The notes under the pieces are model-generated. The model did not search any database. It saw only the letters and a list, made by a program, of their open reading frames with translations, and was not told the DNA's origin. From Variovorax paradoxus (GTDB lineage: Bacteria > Pseudomonadota > Gammaproteobacteria > Burkholderiales > Burkholderiaceae_C): a stretch of DNA of 64,000 bases. Below are positions 26,380 to 34,844 of the stretch, piece after piece. The stretch spans positions 124,001 to 188,000 of the forward strand of contig CP063168.1 in assembly GCA_016806145.1 (NCBI GenBank), given 5' to 3'. The translations under genes and the position numbers were made by a program. Position 1 is the first letter of the stretch. The number at the start of each line of letters is the position of its first letter.

Positions 26380-26640
26380 GGGCTCCTCTTCGGGCGGGAG
26401 CCATCTTCCTAGAAATCAATGTCTCGGAGAAACCGGGCAGGTCACTATGAAGGCTGGCAAGCAGAATTCAGAGCTGCTGGACACGGACAGCGCCAGCTCG
26501 AACCGTGCGTTGCGTGAAGAAGTTGAACGACTGCGCGCGGAGGTAGCCTACCTAAAAAAATTGGAGGCCTTGGTTCGAGCCAATCGGCAAGCTGCGCAGA
26601 AAAAGCGCAAGCCGTTCTCGAACTGAGGCCAGACTACCCA

Positions 26641-27450
26641 TTGCCGGTTCTGTTGACCGCGGCGCGCTTGTCGCGCAGCACGTTTTACTACCAAGTTAAG
26701 GTCTTGGAGACCGGTGACAAGCACGCGGGCTTGAAATCGCGCATCAGGGCCGTTTATGAGCGTCACAAGGGTCGTTACGGCTATCGGCGCATCACAGCCG
26801 AGCTGCGTCAGTCGGGCCAGGCGGTGAACCACAAGACCGTGCAGCGGTTGATGGACGGTCTCGGCCTGAAGTCGCTGGTTCGGCCGAAGAGATATCGCTC
26901 CTACCGGGGCGAGTCCGTCTCATCGCCGAATGTGCTTGATCGCCAGTTCGACGCAGCGCGGCCGAACGAGAAATGGGTGACTGACGTGACCGAATTCAAT
27001 GTCCGCGGCGCAAAGCTTTACCTGTCACCTGTCATGGACCTCTACAACGGCGAAATCGTGACCTTCGAGATGCAGGAGCGACCCCTGTACTCCCTTGTAG
27101 GGAACATGCTCAAGAAGGCGCTCTCGAAGCTGAAGGGACGGGCCGCTGCGCCACTGCTGCACTCCGATCAGGGATGGCACTATCAAATGCCTGCCTACCG
27201 CAAGCAACTCAGCGCTCACGGGCTGAGGCAAAGCATGTCACGCAAAGGCAATTGCCTGGACAACGCCGCCATGGAGAGCTTCTTCGGTACGCTCAAGTCC
27301 GAGTTCTTCTACCTCAACAAATTCGCCGACATTGAAGAATTGAAGACCGGCCTACGCGGCTACATTCACTACTACAACCATGATCGCATCAAGCTCAAAC
27401 TCAATAGCCTGAGCCCGGTGCAGTACCGAACTCAGGCATCGAGATGCTAG
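26641..27450 (+). CDS. IS150-group transposase OrfB (DDE)
   Basis: 269 residues from the first ATG; translation more likely enters by -1 frameshift from orfA upstream. HTH_21-like start (KSRIRAVYERHKGRYGYRRI), catalytic D in WVTDVTEF, D in LLHSDQGWHY and E in AAMESFFGTLKSE, and a YIHYYNHDRI end. The protein is complete, but its orfA is split, so the element cannot move by itself. Confidence 0.92.
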   Translation: MPVLLTAARLSRSTFYYQVKVLETGDKHAGLKSRIRAVYERHKGRYGYRRITAELRQSGQAVNHKTVQRLMDGLGLKSLVRPKRYRSYRGESVSSPNVLDRQFDAARPNEKWVTDVTEFNVRGAKLYLSPVMDLYNGEIVTFEMQERPLYSLVGNMLKKALSKLKGRAAAPLLHSDQGWHYQMPAYRKQLSAHGLRQSMSRKGNCLDNAAMESFFGTLKSEFFYLNKFADIEELKTGLRGYIHYYNHDRIKLKLNSLSPVQYRTQASRC

Positions 27451-27499
27451 CTCCCAACCGTCCAACTTCTGGGGGTCAGTTCAAAGCCGGGGCGATTCA

Positions 27500-27687
27500 G
27501 CGCGCCTATCCTTCTCGCCAAAGGTGCTACGGGATCGCTGTCGATTTGCTAACTCCGTCCAGTCCCTAGCGCGACTACTGAGTTGATACTCGGCTCTGGA
27601 TTTAAAACTCAGCCTAAAATTACTTAAGCGATCTTTGTGCAGCGGGAGTCGTTGTCGCCGTCCAAATCAGAAAGTGCAGAAAGATCG
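27500..27687. other. Short gap after the IS
   Basis: No gene or remaining part of rmuC is visible. The stretch is AT-richer than its surroundings. It may contain the end of the transcription unit that stops at 27688. Confidence 0.4.
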
Positions 27688-28695
27688 TCACTGCCGAAGA
27701 TCCAATTTCGCATCGGAAATTATCTTGCTCCACCGCTGGTGTTCTGAACGAATGAACGCTTCAAATTTTTTTGGCGTCGACGCCTCAAGTTCTACTGCTT
27801 GATCTTTAAGGCTAGCGGCAACGTTGGCGTCACTAACTGCTCTTGAAACAGATAATTGAAGTCTGTCGATAATTTGAACTGGAGTAGCCGCCGGGACAAC
27901 CAGCCCCATCCATGCACTTGAGTTGAGTTGAGGAAAGCCTCCCTCAGCGGTGGTGGGAATAGCGGGCAGCGTCATTGTCCGATGGTCCCCTGTCAGGGCC
28001 AATGCCTTTATCTTTCCGTGCTGGATCAGCGGGACGGCTGCGCCTGCCGCAAACACAAGCAAATCGGTCTGTTCGCCCATCAGGGCACTGAGCGCTGGAG
28101 CGCCTCCTTTGAAAGGGACATGCAGCACGTCGATCTGGCTCAGCATCTTGAACTGCTCCATAAGCAGGTGGCCTGAACTTCCGGCCCCAACCGAGGCGTA
28201 CGACAGCTTGCCTGGCTCCTTCTTGGCCTGTTTGACAAAGCCCTGCAGATCATTGAAAGAAGCCTTGGGGTAGGTGGCAAATACAAGCGGCACCCTCCCA
28301 ACCAAGGAGATAGCCGCAAAATCCTTGAACGTGTCGTACTTCAGACCTGGATAGATCAAGGGATTAACCGCATGGGTGTCGAACACCATCAGCAAGGTGT
28401 GCCCATCCGCCGGTGATCGGGCGACAAATTCTGTGCCGATGGTGCCTCCAGCACCGGGGCGATTGTCGATGATTACAGGCTGGCCCAGGTCATCAGCCAT
28501 CTTCTGCCCAACCTTCCGAGCTGTAATGTCCACGATTCCGCCCGCCGGGAATGGCACAACGATTCGGACGGGACGATTGGGGAAACTTTGGGCGACGCTC
28601 GCCGCTGCAAATGCAGTCGCACAAGCCAAAAGGGCCCATTGCCAAAATCTCGTGAGGGTTGAGCTATTGCGTGAAGGGGGAGTGTTTAATAGCAT
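27688..28695 (-). CDS. Bug/TTT-family periplasmic solute receptor
   Basis: 335 residues. Signal peptide with a cleavage region near AAASVAQS, then the family opening FPNRPVRIVVPFPAGGIVD, the DNRPGAGGTIGTEFVA loop and a LLMVFDTHAVNP strand. These receptors feed tripartite tricarboxylate transporters, but many in Burkholderiales have no linked membrane subunits; none are linked here. The ligand is probably an organic acid related to the catabolic genes upstream. It is the last gene of the minus-strand set, 40 bp after the crotonase gene. Confidence 0.9.
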   Translation of the reverse strand: MLLNTPPSRNSSTLTRFWQWALLACATAFAAASVAQSFPNRPVRIVVPFPAGGIVDITARKVGQKMADDLGQPVIIDNRPGAGGTIGTEFVARSPADGHTLLMVFDTHAVNPLIYPGLKYDTFKDFAAISLVGRVPLVFATYPKASFNDLQGFVKQAKKEPGKLSYASVGAGSSGHLLMEQFKMLSQIDVLHVPFKGGAPALSALMGEQTDLLVFAAGAAVPLIQHGKIKALALTGDHRTMTLPAIPTTAEGGFPQLNSSAWMGLVVPAATPVQIIDRLQLSVSRAVSDANVAASLKDQAVELEASTPKKFEAFIRSEHQRWSKIISDAKLDLRQ

Positions 28696-28735
28696 GGTTT
28701 TTTAGTCTCCGAATAATTTATTGTCGGTGCTCTGC

Positions 28736-29557
28736 TTATCGACCTAGGTACGATGCCTTTCTCTTTTCGCGAAAGGCTACTAACGCTTCGTCAACGTCAT
28801 AGCTGTATTCCAAAGAGGTTCGAAGAGCCCATGACAGCTGATGAGCGGCTGCGTCTCCCGCGCTGACCTGCAGCTGTGCGACACGTTTCGCGCCCCTTAG
28901 CCCGAGTGGCCCCTTGGCCGCGATTTGCGCCGCGATGCCTGACGCATGGGCCTGCAACTTCCCTGAAGGCACAATCTCGGTTACCAGACCGATGCGCAGC
29001 ATCTCGTCCGCGGCAACCTCCCGCCCCGTTGCCATGATCTCGAGTGCCCGGCCCGCGCCGACGATGGATGTCAGACGGACCGGCGCTCCGGCCCCGGGAA
29101 AGCAGCCGTAGCTGGTCTCATGGAAGGCCAGCGACGCATGGTCTGCGCATAGCCTGAAATCGCAGGCCAGCGCCAGCTCCCCGCCACCGGCGCGGACGGC
29201 CCCATTGAGGGCCCCGATGACGATCTGCGGCAGCGCCTGCAGCCCGTCGAATGCGTCGTTGGCCAGCTTGACGATGGCAAGAATGTCTTCCTTCGAGTAG
29301 CCCGCACGCAGCTCGGCGTTGAAGATCCCCGACGAGAAGTGCTCGACCCCTTCCGCCGAAACGACGACGCAATTCGTGCGTGGATCGACAGCCAGGGTCT
29401 GCGCGATCTGGGCGATGTGCGCCAGCGAGGCCGGCGTCAGGCGATTGTTTTCCGGCTGCCGGTCGATCATCAGAAAGGCGACGTTGTCGACAAGCCTGAA
29501 GTGGATGTCGGAGTCTTGCCGAAGATCGTCTGCGAGACTTCGGGTATAGGTTGGCAT
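28736..29557 (-). CDS. Enoyl-CoA hydratase/isomerase family protein
   Basis: 273 residues, crotonase fold. The oxyanion-hole region reads EHFSSGIFNAELR, the second GALNGAVRAGGGELALACDF, and FPGAGAPVRLTSIVG follows. The Glu pair of true hydratases (Glu144/Glu164 in the rat enzyme) is not clearly kept, since FPGAGA replaces the usual PGxGGT. Isomerase, hydrolase or lyase activity on a CoA ester is therefore possible. Likely acts with the Mo hydroxylase and BKACE genes upstream. Confidence 0.85.
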   Translation of the reverse strand: MPTYTRSLADDLRQDSDIHFRLVDNVAFLMIDRQPENNRLTPASLAHIAQIAQTLAVDPRTNCVVVSAEGVEHFSSGIFNAELRAGYSKEDILAIVKLANDAFDGLQALPQIVIGALNGAVRAGGGELALACDFRLCADHASLAFHETSYGCFPGAGAPVRLTSIVGAGRALEIMATGREVAADEMLRIGLVTEIVPSGKLQAHASGIAAQIAAKGPLGLRGAKRVAQLQVSAGDAAAHQLSWALRTSLEYSYDVDEALVAFREKRKASYLGR

Positions 29558-29606
29558 GTTCTCTTCCTTGTGACGTGGATCGATGGGTCGCCAGCGTGTC
29601 GCCGCC

Positions 29607-29966
29607 TCAGCTCGGGAGGTCCGGCAAGGGCTGGCGTTGCTCTTTGTACATCCGGACCATGGGGCTGAAGGCAGCCGCGACCAGAATGCGGTTGCGCTGC
29701 GTGACGATCAGCGGGCGCACCAGGGCCGTCTGGGACGACCAGTCCGGGTGGCTTGCCAACCGTGCGCGTCGCCGTTCCCGGTCGGCCATGTCGTCGTACG
29801 CCCAGAGATGGACCACCTGGTTCAGCGTACCGACCTCCGTGTGGAAGTAACCCATGAAGCCGCCGAGCATCACGCGTTGGAGCGGCAGCAGCTGGGTTTC
29901 CACGATCTTCAGGTACTCCGGCGCCTTGCCGGAGTGGAGCGTGTAGGTTCTTTCGTCGATGATCAT
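29607..29966 (-). CDS. NIPSNAP-family protein
   Basis: 119 residues from ATG at 29966. The opening MIIDERTYTLHSGKAPEYLK, GGFMGYFHTEVGTLNQVVHL and WAYDDMADRERRR match the NIPSNAP (dimeric alpha-beta barrel) family, which is frequent in aromatic and CoA-ester catabolic operons of Burkholderiales; its function is unclear. The long open frame upstream is antisense-like and not part of it. It starts 14 bp after the preceding receptor gene. Confidence 0.85.
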   Translation of the reverse strand: MIIDERTYTLHSGKAPEYLKIVETQLLPLQRVMLGGFMGYFHTEVGTLNQVVHLWAYDDMADRERRRARLASHPDWSSQTALVRPLIVTQRNRILVAAAFSPMVRMYKEQRQPLPDLPS

Positions 29967-29980
29967 GTGGCTCGAGCGGC

Positions 29981-30949
29981 TCAAAGATCGATGGAGATGT
30001 GCGTGCGCTGCCCCAACCGCGAATACACCTCCATCTCTTTCGAGATCGCCTCCTCCGTCGCTGCGGCGTTCTTGAACAGCGGCGTGACCGCGGCGTCGGA
30101 AAGGCGCGATTGAAGCTCCTGCTCCTTCATGACCTTCTCGACTGTCTCGCCAAGCCGTCGCACGACGTCCGCAGGGGTGCCAGCGGGCATCGACAAGCCC
30201 AGCCAGGTTTCGAATTCGAAGCCCGGGCTGGGCTCCGCCAAAGCGGGGACGTCTGGCAGTTGCGGCACCCGCGCGCGGGTCGTCACAGCCAGTGCCTTCA
30301 AAGCGCCGCTCTTGATCTGTCCGATCGCGGAGCTGAGCCCGACCACGGAGACATCGACCTGGCCACCGATCAGGTCCGCCAGTGCGGGCCCTGTCCCTCG
30401 ATAGGGCACGTGCATCCAGTCCACGCCGAAGGCCTCCTTGATGAGCTCGGCACCCAGCTGCGCCGGCGAGCCGTTGCCAGCCGATGCGTAGGCGAACTTT
30501 CCGGGCGACGCCTTGGAGGCCTCCATGAACGCCTTGAAACTTCCATACGGCACCCGCTTGGGGTTCACCACCACGACCAGCGGGACCGAGGCGAAGGTGG
30601 CGACATGCCGGAAGTCTTTCGCGGCATCGAACGGCGGCTTCTTCGCCAAGGCGGAAGCGATCGGCAGCGCGCCTGAGCTCACGAGCACGGTGTAGCCGTC
30701 CGGCGTCGCGCGTCGCACTTCCATAGCGCCGAGCGTGCCGCCCACGCCCCCGCGGTTCTCGACCACGAAAGGCTGCCCTGTCGCGCGACCCAGTCGCTCC
30801 GCCAGGATGCGCGTGGGTCCGTCGAAACTTCCGCCAGGCGGATAGGGCAGGATCAGCTTGACCGGCCGCTCCGGATAGTCGGCCGCCAACGCCGGCCCGC
30901 ACAGTGCCAGCAGCCCAAGGCCCGCGGCCACGAGAATCTTCTTCCACAT
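29981..30949 (-). CDS. Bug/TTT-family periplasmic solute receptor
   Basis: 322 residues from ATG at 30949. The signal peptide LVAAGLGLLALCGPALA precedes ADYPERPVKLILPYPPGGSF and the ENRGGVGGTLGAMEV loop. Length and motifs are standard for the family. It lies between the Mo hydroxylase large subunit and the NIPSNAP gene, which suggests it imports the substrate of that pathway. Confidence 0.9.
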   Translation of the reverse strand: MWKKILVAAGLGLLALCGPALAADYPERPVKLILPYPPGGSFDGPTRILAERLGRATGQPFVVENRGGVGGTLGAMEVRRATPDGYTVLVSSGALPIASALAKKPPFDAAKDFRHVATFASVPLVVVVNPKRVPYGSFKAFMEASKASPGKFAYASAGNGSPAQLGAELIKEAFGVDWMHVPYRGTGPALADLIGGQVDVSVVGLSSAIGQIKSGALKALAVTTRARVPQLPDVPALAEPSPGFEFETWLGLSMPAGTPADVVRRLGETVEKVMKEQELQSRLSDAAVTPLFKNAAATEEAISKEMEVYSRLGQRTHISIDL

Positions 30950-30966
30950 GTCAATGTCTCCTGTTA

Positions 30967-33126
30967 TTAACTCGAAAAAGCGGCAAGGATCCGCTCGGGT
31001 GTGATGGGCACCTCCCGGATCCGAATGCCGAGCGCGTCGAAGACCGCATTGCCGATGGCCGCGGCAGTGGGCCCCTGGGCCGCCTCCCCCGCCCCGACCG
31101 AAGGCTGATCGGGCCTGTCGATGAGCGAAACCTCCACCTTCGGAACTTCCGAAAAACCGAGGATCGGATAGTCCTCCCAGCTGCGCGTGGTTACTTCGGT
31201 GCGCGAGAACTGCACCGACTCCTTGAGCGTCCAGCTGCAACTCTGGATCACGCCCCCCTCGATCTGATTGCGCACCCCGTCCGGGTTGACCACCATGCCC
31301 ACGTCCACGGCCACCGAGACGTCCAGCACCCGGATACTCTCCTCGGCGAGCAGGCGCACCGCCACGGCGCACCATGCGCCCGTGTTCTTGTACCGGGCGT
31401 AGGCGAGGCCTCGTCCCATGCCTTCAGGACGCGGGTCGTTCCACCAGGGCGCGCCCTCCACCGCCCGCTCGATGACTTCCTTCGCGCGCTGATCGCTCAG
31501 ATGCTTCAACCGGATCGCGACGGGGTCCTGACCAGTCTCCGCCGCGATTTCGTCGAGGAACGACTCCATCGCAAAGATGTTCGTGTAACCGCCGAGCGCC
31601 CGGATGGCCGATGCCCGGATCGGCATCTCGAGCAACCTGTTCGCCACCACGGTGATGTTCGGGATGTCGTATAGGGGCACCGCGTTGCGGTCTGCGCCGC
31701 CGCCTGCACTCGCGGGAGGGTCGAGCGACACCGGCGCAGCGAAGCCGTTCTCGATCTCGCTCGCAGCGAGAAAAGAGAGTGAGCCGGCGGCCGAGCGGCC
31801 CGGTCGAGAGGTGTACCCGTTCGACCAGATCGTGTGCTCCAGCGCGACGAGCTGCCCCTGGGGGGACACGTCCGCCCTGATATCCACGAGATGGGCCGGA
31901 CCCAGAGGACCGCAGCTCAGTTCGTCGGCACGCGACCAGAGCACGCGCACCGGCAGTCCCGCGGCGGCCCGGGCCAGCAACACGGCGTCGAACGCGACGT
32001 CGTCCGCCGGATTGTGCCCATAGCATCCGGAGCCTTCGACATGATGGACGGCCACCTTCGCAGGCCTCGCGTCGGCATGGTTGCGCTGCAGAAAGACCTC
32101 CAGGTCGGCCTTCACGTTGAAGATTCCCTGGCTGTGCGTCCAGACGTCGAGCGACTCGTCCGTCCACCTGGCTAGCGCGCACGATGGCCCGATCGACGCA
32201 TGGGCGATGAACGGCCTGGCGTAGGTCGCGCTGAAAGACCTGGAGGACTCGACGTGCCCCGGATCGGGTTGCCCGTGTCGCTCGGCGACGACCCTCTTCT
32301 CGCAGGGAGCGCGGCGCAGGTAGTCCACGAGCGTGCCCCAGTCCGGGAGCGAGGCGGGGATGTCCCAATGCGCCAGCGCGGCCAGCTGCGTCGCGGCGCG
32401 TATCGCAGCCTCCTCGCGCTGTGCCAGTACGCCGAGGAACGAGCCGTCACGCACCACCGTGACGTCCGGGCATGCGGCGCGCAGTCCGTCCATATCGACG
32501 TCCCGCAGCCGTGCCCCCGGATTGGCCACGCGGACGACGCGCCCGTGTAGCATCTGTGGCAGGACCATGTCCTGGATGAAAGAGGGCTGGCCGAAGATCT
32601 TGCGCGTGAGGTCGTCGCGTTGAACCGGGCTGCCGACCAGTTCCAGATCGGCCATCGGCCGTGTGGGCGCCGTCGGCGAGACGGGTTGCGCGAGAAGGTC
32701 CTGGACTCCGAGTTGCCAGTAGCTGCTCGTCGCATCCGACGATGACGATCCGAACCGGCCGCCGCGGATGGACACGGCATGCGCAGCCTGGTCGAAGCGC
32801 TCGCAGTACATCGCCATCGCCACTTCACGCAGCGTCGCGCAAGCGTGCCGGATCGCCGCCCCCGAGTGCTGCACCGAGTAGCTGCCGGAGGTCACGCCTT
32901 CGTCGGGACTGGTCTCGGTGCTGACGGGCACCATGCGAACCTGGTCGAGGCTCACGCACAGCTCATCGGCAGCGACCTGCCGAAGCGCGGTCCCTATGCC
33001 CTGCCCGATCTCGACCTTTCCGGCTTTCACGGTGACCACGCCATCGTGTTCGAGGGACAGCCACTGGCTCAGTAACGGGTTCTTCTCCAGGCTCCCCTGC
33101 GAGAATCCGCGGGCCTGCGCGGTCAT
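30967..33126 (-). CDS. Molybdenum hydroxylase large subunit (IorB-like)
   Basis: 719 residues from the ATG at 33126, which overlaps the small-subunit stop (ATGA). Xanthine dehydrogenase-family molybdopterin-binding subunit of the isoquinoline 1-oxidoreductase type: KVEIGQGIGTALRQVAADEL near the N-terminus, HHVEGSGCYGHNPADDVAFD, RALGGYTNIFAMESFLDEIA, and SVGAGEAAQGPTAAAIGNA at the C-terminus with the active-site Glu. The enzyme hydroxylates N-heteroaromatic or aldehyde-type carbons using water. No FAD subunit is nearby, as in Ior-type enzymes. The longer open frame upstream is the small subunit's shadow. Confidence 0.9.
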   Translation of the reverse strand: MTAQARGFSQGSLEKNPLLSQWLSLEHDGVVTVKAGKVEIGQGIGTALRQVAADELCVSLDQVRMVPVSTETSPDEGVTSGSYSVQHSGAAIRHACATLREVAMAMYCERFDQAAHAVSIRGGRFGSSSSDATSSYWQLGVQDLLAQPVSPTAPTRPMADLELVGSPVQRDDLTRKIFGQPSFIQDMVLPQMLHGRVVRVANPGARLRDVDMDGLRAACPDVTVVRDGSFLGVLAQREEAAIRAATQLAALAHWDIPASLPDWGTLVDYLRRAPCEKRVVAERHGQPDPGHVESSRSFSATYARPFIAHASIGPSCALARWTDESLDVWTHSQGIFNVKADLEVFLQRNHADARPAKVAVHHVEGSGCYGHNPADDVAFDAVLLARAAAGLPVRVLWSRADELSCGPLGPAHLVDIRADVSPQGQLVALEHTIWSNGYTSRPGRSAAGSLSFLAASEIENGFAAPVSLDPPASAGGGADRNAVPLYDIPNITVVANRLLEMPIRASAIRALGGYTNIFAMESFLDEIAAETGQDPVAIRLKHLSDQRAKEVIERAVEGAPWWNDPRPEGMGRGLAYARYKNTGAWCAVAVRLLAEESIRVLDVSVAVDVGMVVNPDGVRNQIEGGVIQSCSWTLKESVQFSRTEVTTRSWEDYPILGFSEVPKVEVSLIDRPDQPSVGAGEAAQGPTAAAIGNAVFDALGIRIREVPITPERILAAFSS

Positions 33127-33587
33127 GCTTGCTCCCGCAGGGTTGCCTGGGCCCGCAGCACCGCCTTCACCATCCGCCCGTGCGCTCCGCAACGACACAG
33201 GTGGCGATCCAACGCGGCCCGGATCTCGCCTTCCGTTAGGGGTCGCCCCGTGTCGAGCAGCGCAGCCGAAGTTACGAGGATGCCGCTCAAGCAATAGCCG
33301 CATTGGCCCGCCTGCTCTTCGACAAAGGCGGACTGCACGGCGTGCGGGCGCTCTGGCGAGCCCAATCCGCGCACAGTGGTGATGTTCTTGTCTTCCAACG
33401 CCCACAGGGGCAGATCGCAGCTCGTGGTTGGCTTGCCATCCACGAGCACGGTGCAGGCGCCGCAGTACCCCTCGCCGCATCCGATGCGAACGTCGCACAG
33501 GCCGAGCTCGTGCCGCAGCGCATACGCCGCCTTCGTGGACGTTGCGTTCGTCAACTCTACGCTTCGACCGTTGACACAGACCTTCAT
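33123..33587 (-). CDS. Molybdenum hydroxylase 2Fe-2S small subunit (IorA-like)
   Basis: 154 residues. The plant-type 2Fe-2S cluster motif is GCGEGYCGACTVLVDG; the second, all-helical cluster domain has QCGYC and RHLCRCGAHGRM. Ior-type small subunits feed electrons to a cytochrome or quinone. Coupled to the large subunit by ATGA. Confidence 0.93.
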   Translation of the reverse strand: MKVCVNGRSVELTNATSTKAAYALRHELGLCDVRIGCGEGYCGACTVLVDGKPTTSCDLPLWALEDKNITTVRGLGSPERPHAVQSAFVEEQAGQCGYCLSGILVTSAALLDTGRPLTEGEIRAALDRHLCRCGAHGRMVKAVLRAQATLREQA

Positions 33588-33600
33588 GGTGGCATGGGCC

Positions 33601-34536
33601 TCAGAACGCTACCTTCTCGGCGCCCTTGAGCGCTAGCATCTGCCGTGCTTCGTCGGGGGTTGCCACCGCCAGCGACAAGCTTTCGATGATGGTTCGGATG
33701 CGACGCACCTGGTCGGCATTGCTGCGGGCCAGCTGCCCGGGGCCGTCCCACAGCGAGTCCTCGAGTCCGACACGAACGTTCCCGCCCATGGCGAGCGACG
33801 TGGCGGCGATCGGCATCTGCGCGCGTCCGGCACCAAGGACCGACCAGAGATAGTCGTCCCCGAAGAGGCGATCGGCCGTCCGCTTCATGTGGGCCACGTC
33901 TTCCGGATGCGCACCGATGCCGCCAAGCAGGCCGAACACCGACTGGATGAGCAGCGGCCCCTTGAGAATCCCGCGGTCCAGGAAATGCGCTGCCGTGTAG
34001 AGGTGCCCGATGTCGTAGCACTCGATCTCAAACCGCGTGCCGTTGTCGGCGCAGGACTCGAGGATGTACTGGATATCGCGGAAGGTGTTCTTGAAGACGA
34101 TGCCTGCCGAGTTCTCCAGGTAGGAGCGCTCCCAGTCGTGCTTGAACTCGCCGAACCGCGTCAGCATGGGATACAGCCCGAAGTTCATCGACCCCATGTT
34201 CAGGGAAGCCAGCTCCGGCTTGAGCTGGAGCGCTGGCTGCAGGCGATCCTCCACCGTCATGCTGGTCGATCCACCGGTCGTCAAGTTGATGACGGCGTCG
34301 CAGGAGGCTTTGATCTGCGGCAGGAATTCCCGGAACAACGCGGGGTCCTGGACCGGCACGCCGGAGACCGGATCCCGCGCATGGAGGTGCACCACGCTCG
34401 CCCCGGCCTGCGCCGCCGCGATCGATTCGCGTGCGATCTGCTCGGGGGTGATCGGCAGGTGAGGTGACATGCTCGGCGTATGAATCGAGCCGGTGATGGC
34501 GCAGGTGACGATGACTTTTCGGGATTTCGAGGACAT
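33601..34536 (-). CDS. BKACE (DUF849) beta-keto acid cleavage enzyme
   Basis: 311 residues from the ATG at 34536 (MSSKSRKVIVTCAITG); the open frame reaches 34575. Family features: VVHLHARDP zinc-binding His pair, INLTTGGS and a SLNMGSMNFG strand, and FEIECYDIGHL with the Glu ligand. BKACEs condense a beta-keto acid with acetyl-CoA to give a CoA ester plus acetoacetate. Next to a Mo hydroxylase and a crotonase this suggests the lower part of a ring or side-chain degradation route; the substrate is not known. Confidence 0.88.
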   Translation of the reverse strand: MSSKSRKVIVTCAITGSIHTPSMSPHLPITPEQIARESIAAAQAGASVVHLHARDPVSGVPVQDPALFREFLPQIKASCDAVINLTTGGSTSMTVEDRLQPALQLKPELASLNMGSMNFGLYPMLTRFGEFKHDWERSYLENSAGIVFKNTFRDIQYILESCADNGTRFEIECYDIGHLYTAAHFLDRGILKGPLLIQSVFGLLGGIGAHPEDVAHMKRTADRLFGDDYLWSVLGAGRAQMPIAATSLAMGGNVRVGLEDSLWDGPGQLARSNADQVRRIRTIIESLSLAVATPDEARQMLALKGAEKVAF

Positions 34537-34637
34537 AGGGATGCTTTCGGTCGGGTCTTGATCGATCGCGAGCACCGGACGAGCCGACGTCGCGCACCCA
34601 GCACCGGCAGTGCTGTGCGTGGGCGGAGGGTGAGCTA

Positions 34638-34775
34638 TCAGCGCGAGAAAGGATGAGGAAGGTCGCCGAACAGGCCGCTGCGCAACCGAAGCGCATCGAC
34701 ATTGATCGCTTTGTCCACGGCGTTCATCTCGGCCTGGATGCCGCGTGAACTGCCTTGATTCTTCATCCTCTTCAT
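34638..34775 (-). CDS. Small ORF, 45 aa, with strong ribosome site
   Basis: A 45-residue frame (start MKRMKNQGSSRGIQAEMNAV, end GDLPHPFSR) is preceded by AAAGGAGA at a good distance from the ATG. It lies between LysR and BKACE and points the same way as the operon. I do not recognise it. It could be a small protein, a leader peptide controlling the operon, or a remnant. Confidence 0.5.
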   Translation of the reverse strand: MKRMKNQGSSRGIQAEMNAVDKAINVDALRLRSGLFGDLPHPFSR

Positions 34776-34844
34776 GGTGGCTGTCTCCTTTGCAGAGAAT
34801 TATTCAGCCACAGCCGTCTCAAAACAATGAGACAGAATTCAAAA

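Larger units (their letters stand above)
25245..26444 (-). mobile_element. IS3-family (IS407-group) element, 1200 bp, nested
   Basis: Terminal inverted repeats start TGACCTGCCCGGTTT on both sides. The 4-bp target duplication CTAT is intact at 25241-25244 and 26445-26448. The element carries orfA and orfB on the minus strand and looks complete, so it is a recent insertion into the IS150-type orfA. Confidence 0.95.
24895..26626 (+). pseudogene. IS150-type orfA, split by nested IS
   Basis: The 5' part (24895-25248) encodes the two helix-turn-helix modules of an IS150 InsA-type protein (RKYETKFKLKVVESFLAG, then SAYTADFKLQVLAHQ). The 3' part resumes at about 26449 with a coiled-coil end (SNRALREEVERLRAEVAYLK). 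In the undisturbed element an A7 run at 26554-26560 would allow the -1 frameshift that makes the OrfAB transposase. The insertion at CTAT inactivates it. Confidence 0.85.
24838..27499 (+). mobile_element. IS3-family (IS150-group) element, interrupted
   Basis: Ends TGAAGCGCCCCGGCTTTG (left) and the complement of TGAATCGCCCCGGCTTTG (right) form long, near-perfect inverted repeats that continue into the CTGACCCCCAGAAGTTGG motif. Without the nested IS the element is about 1458 bp, as expected for IS150 relatives. Flanking triplets differ (GAC left, GCG right), so no target duplication remains. This points to a deletion or recombination next to the element. Confidence 0.85.

Noticed and set aside
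29607..30947. 446-codon minus-strand frame joined to the NIPSNAP gene
   Set aside because: Only the last 119 codons carry family content; the rest is an out-of-frame reading of the receptor gene.
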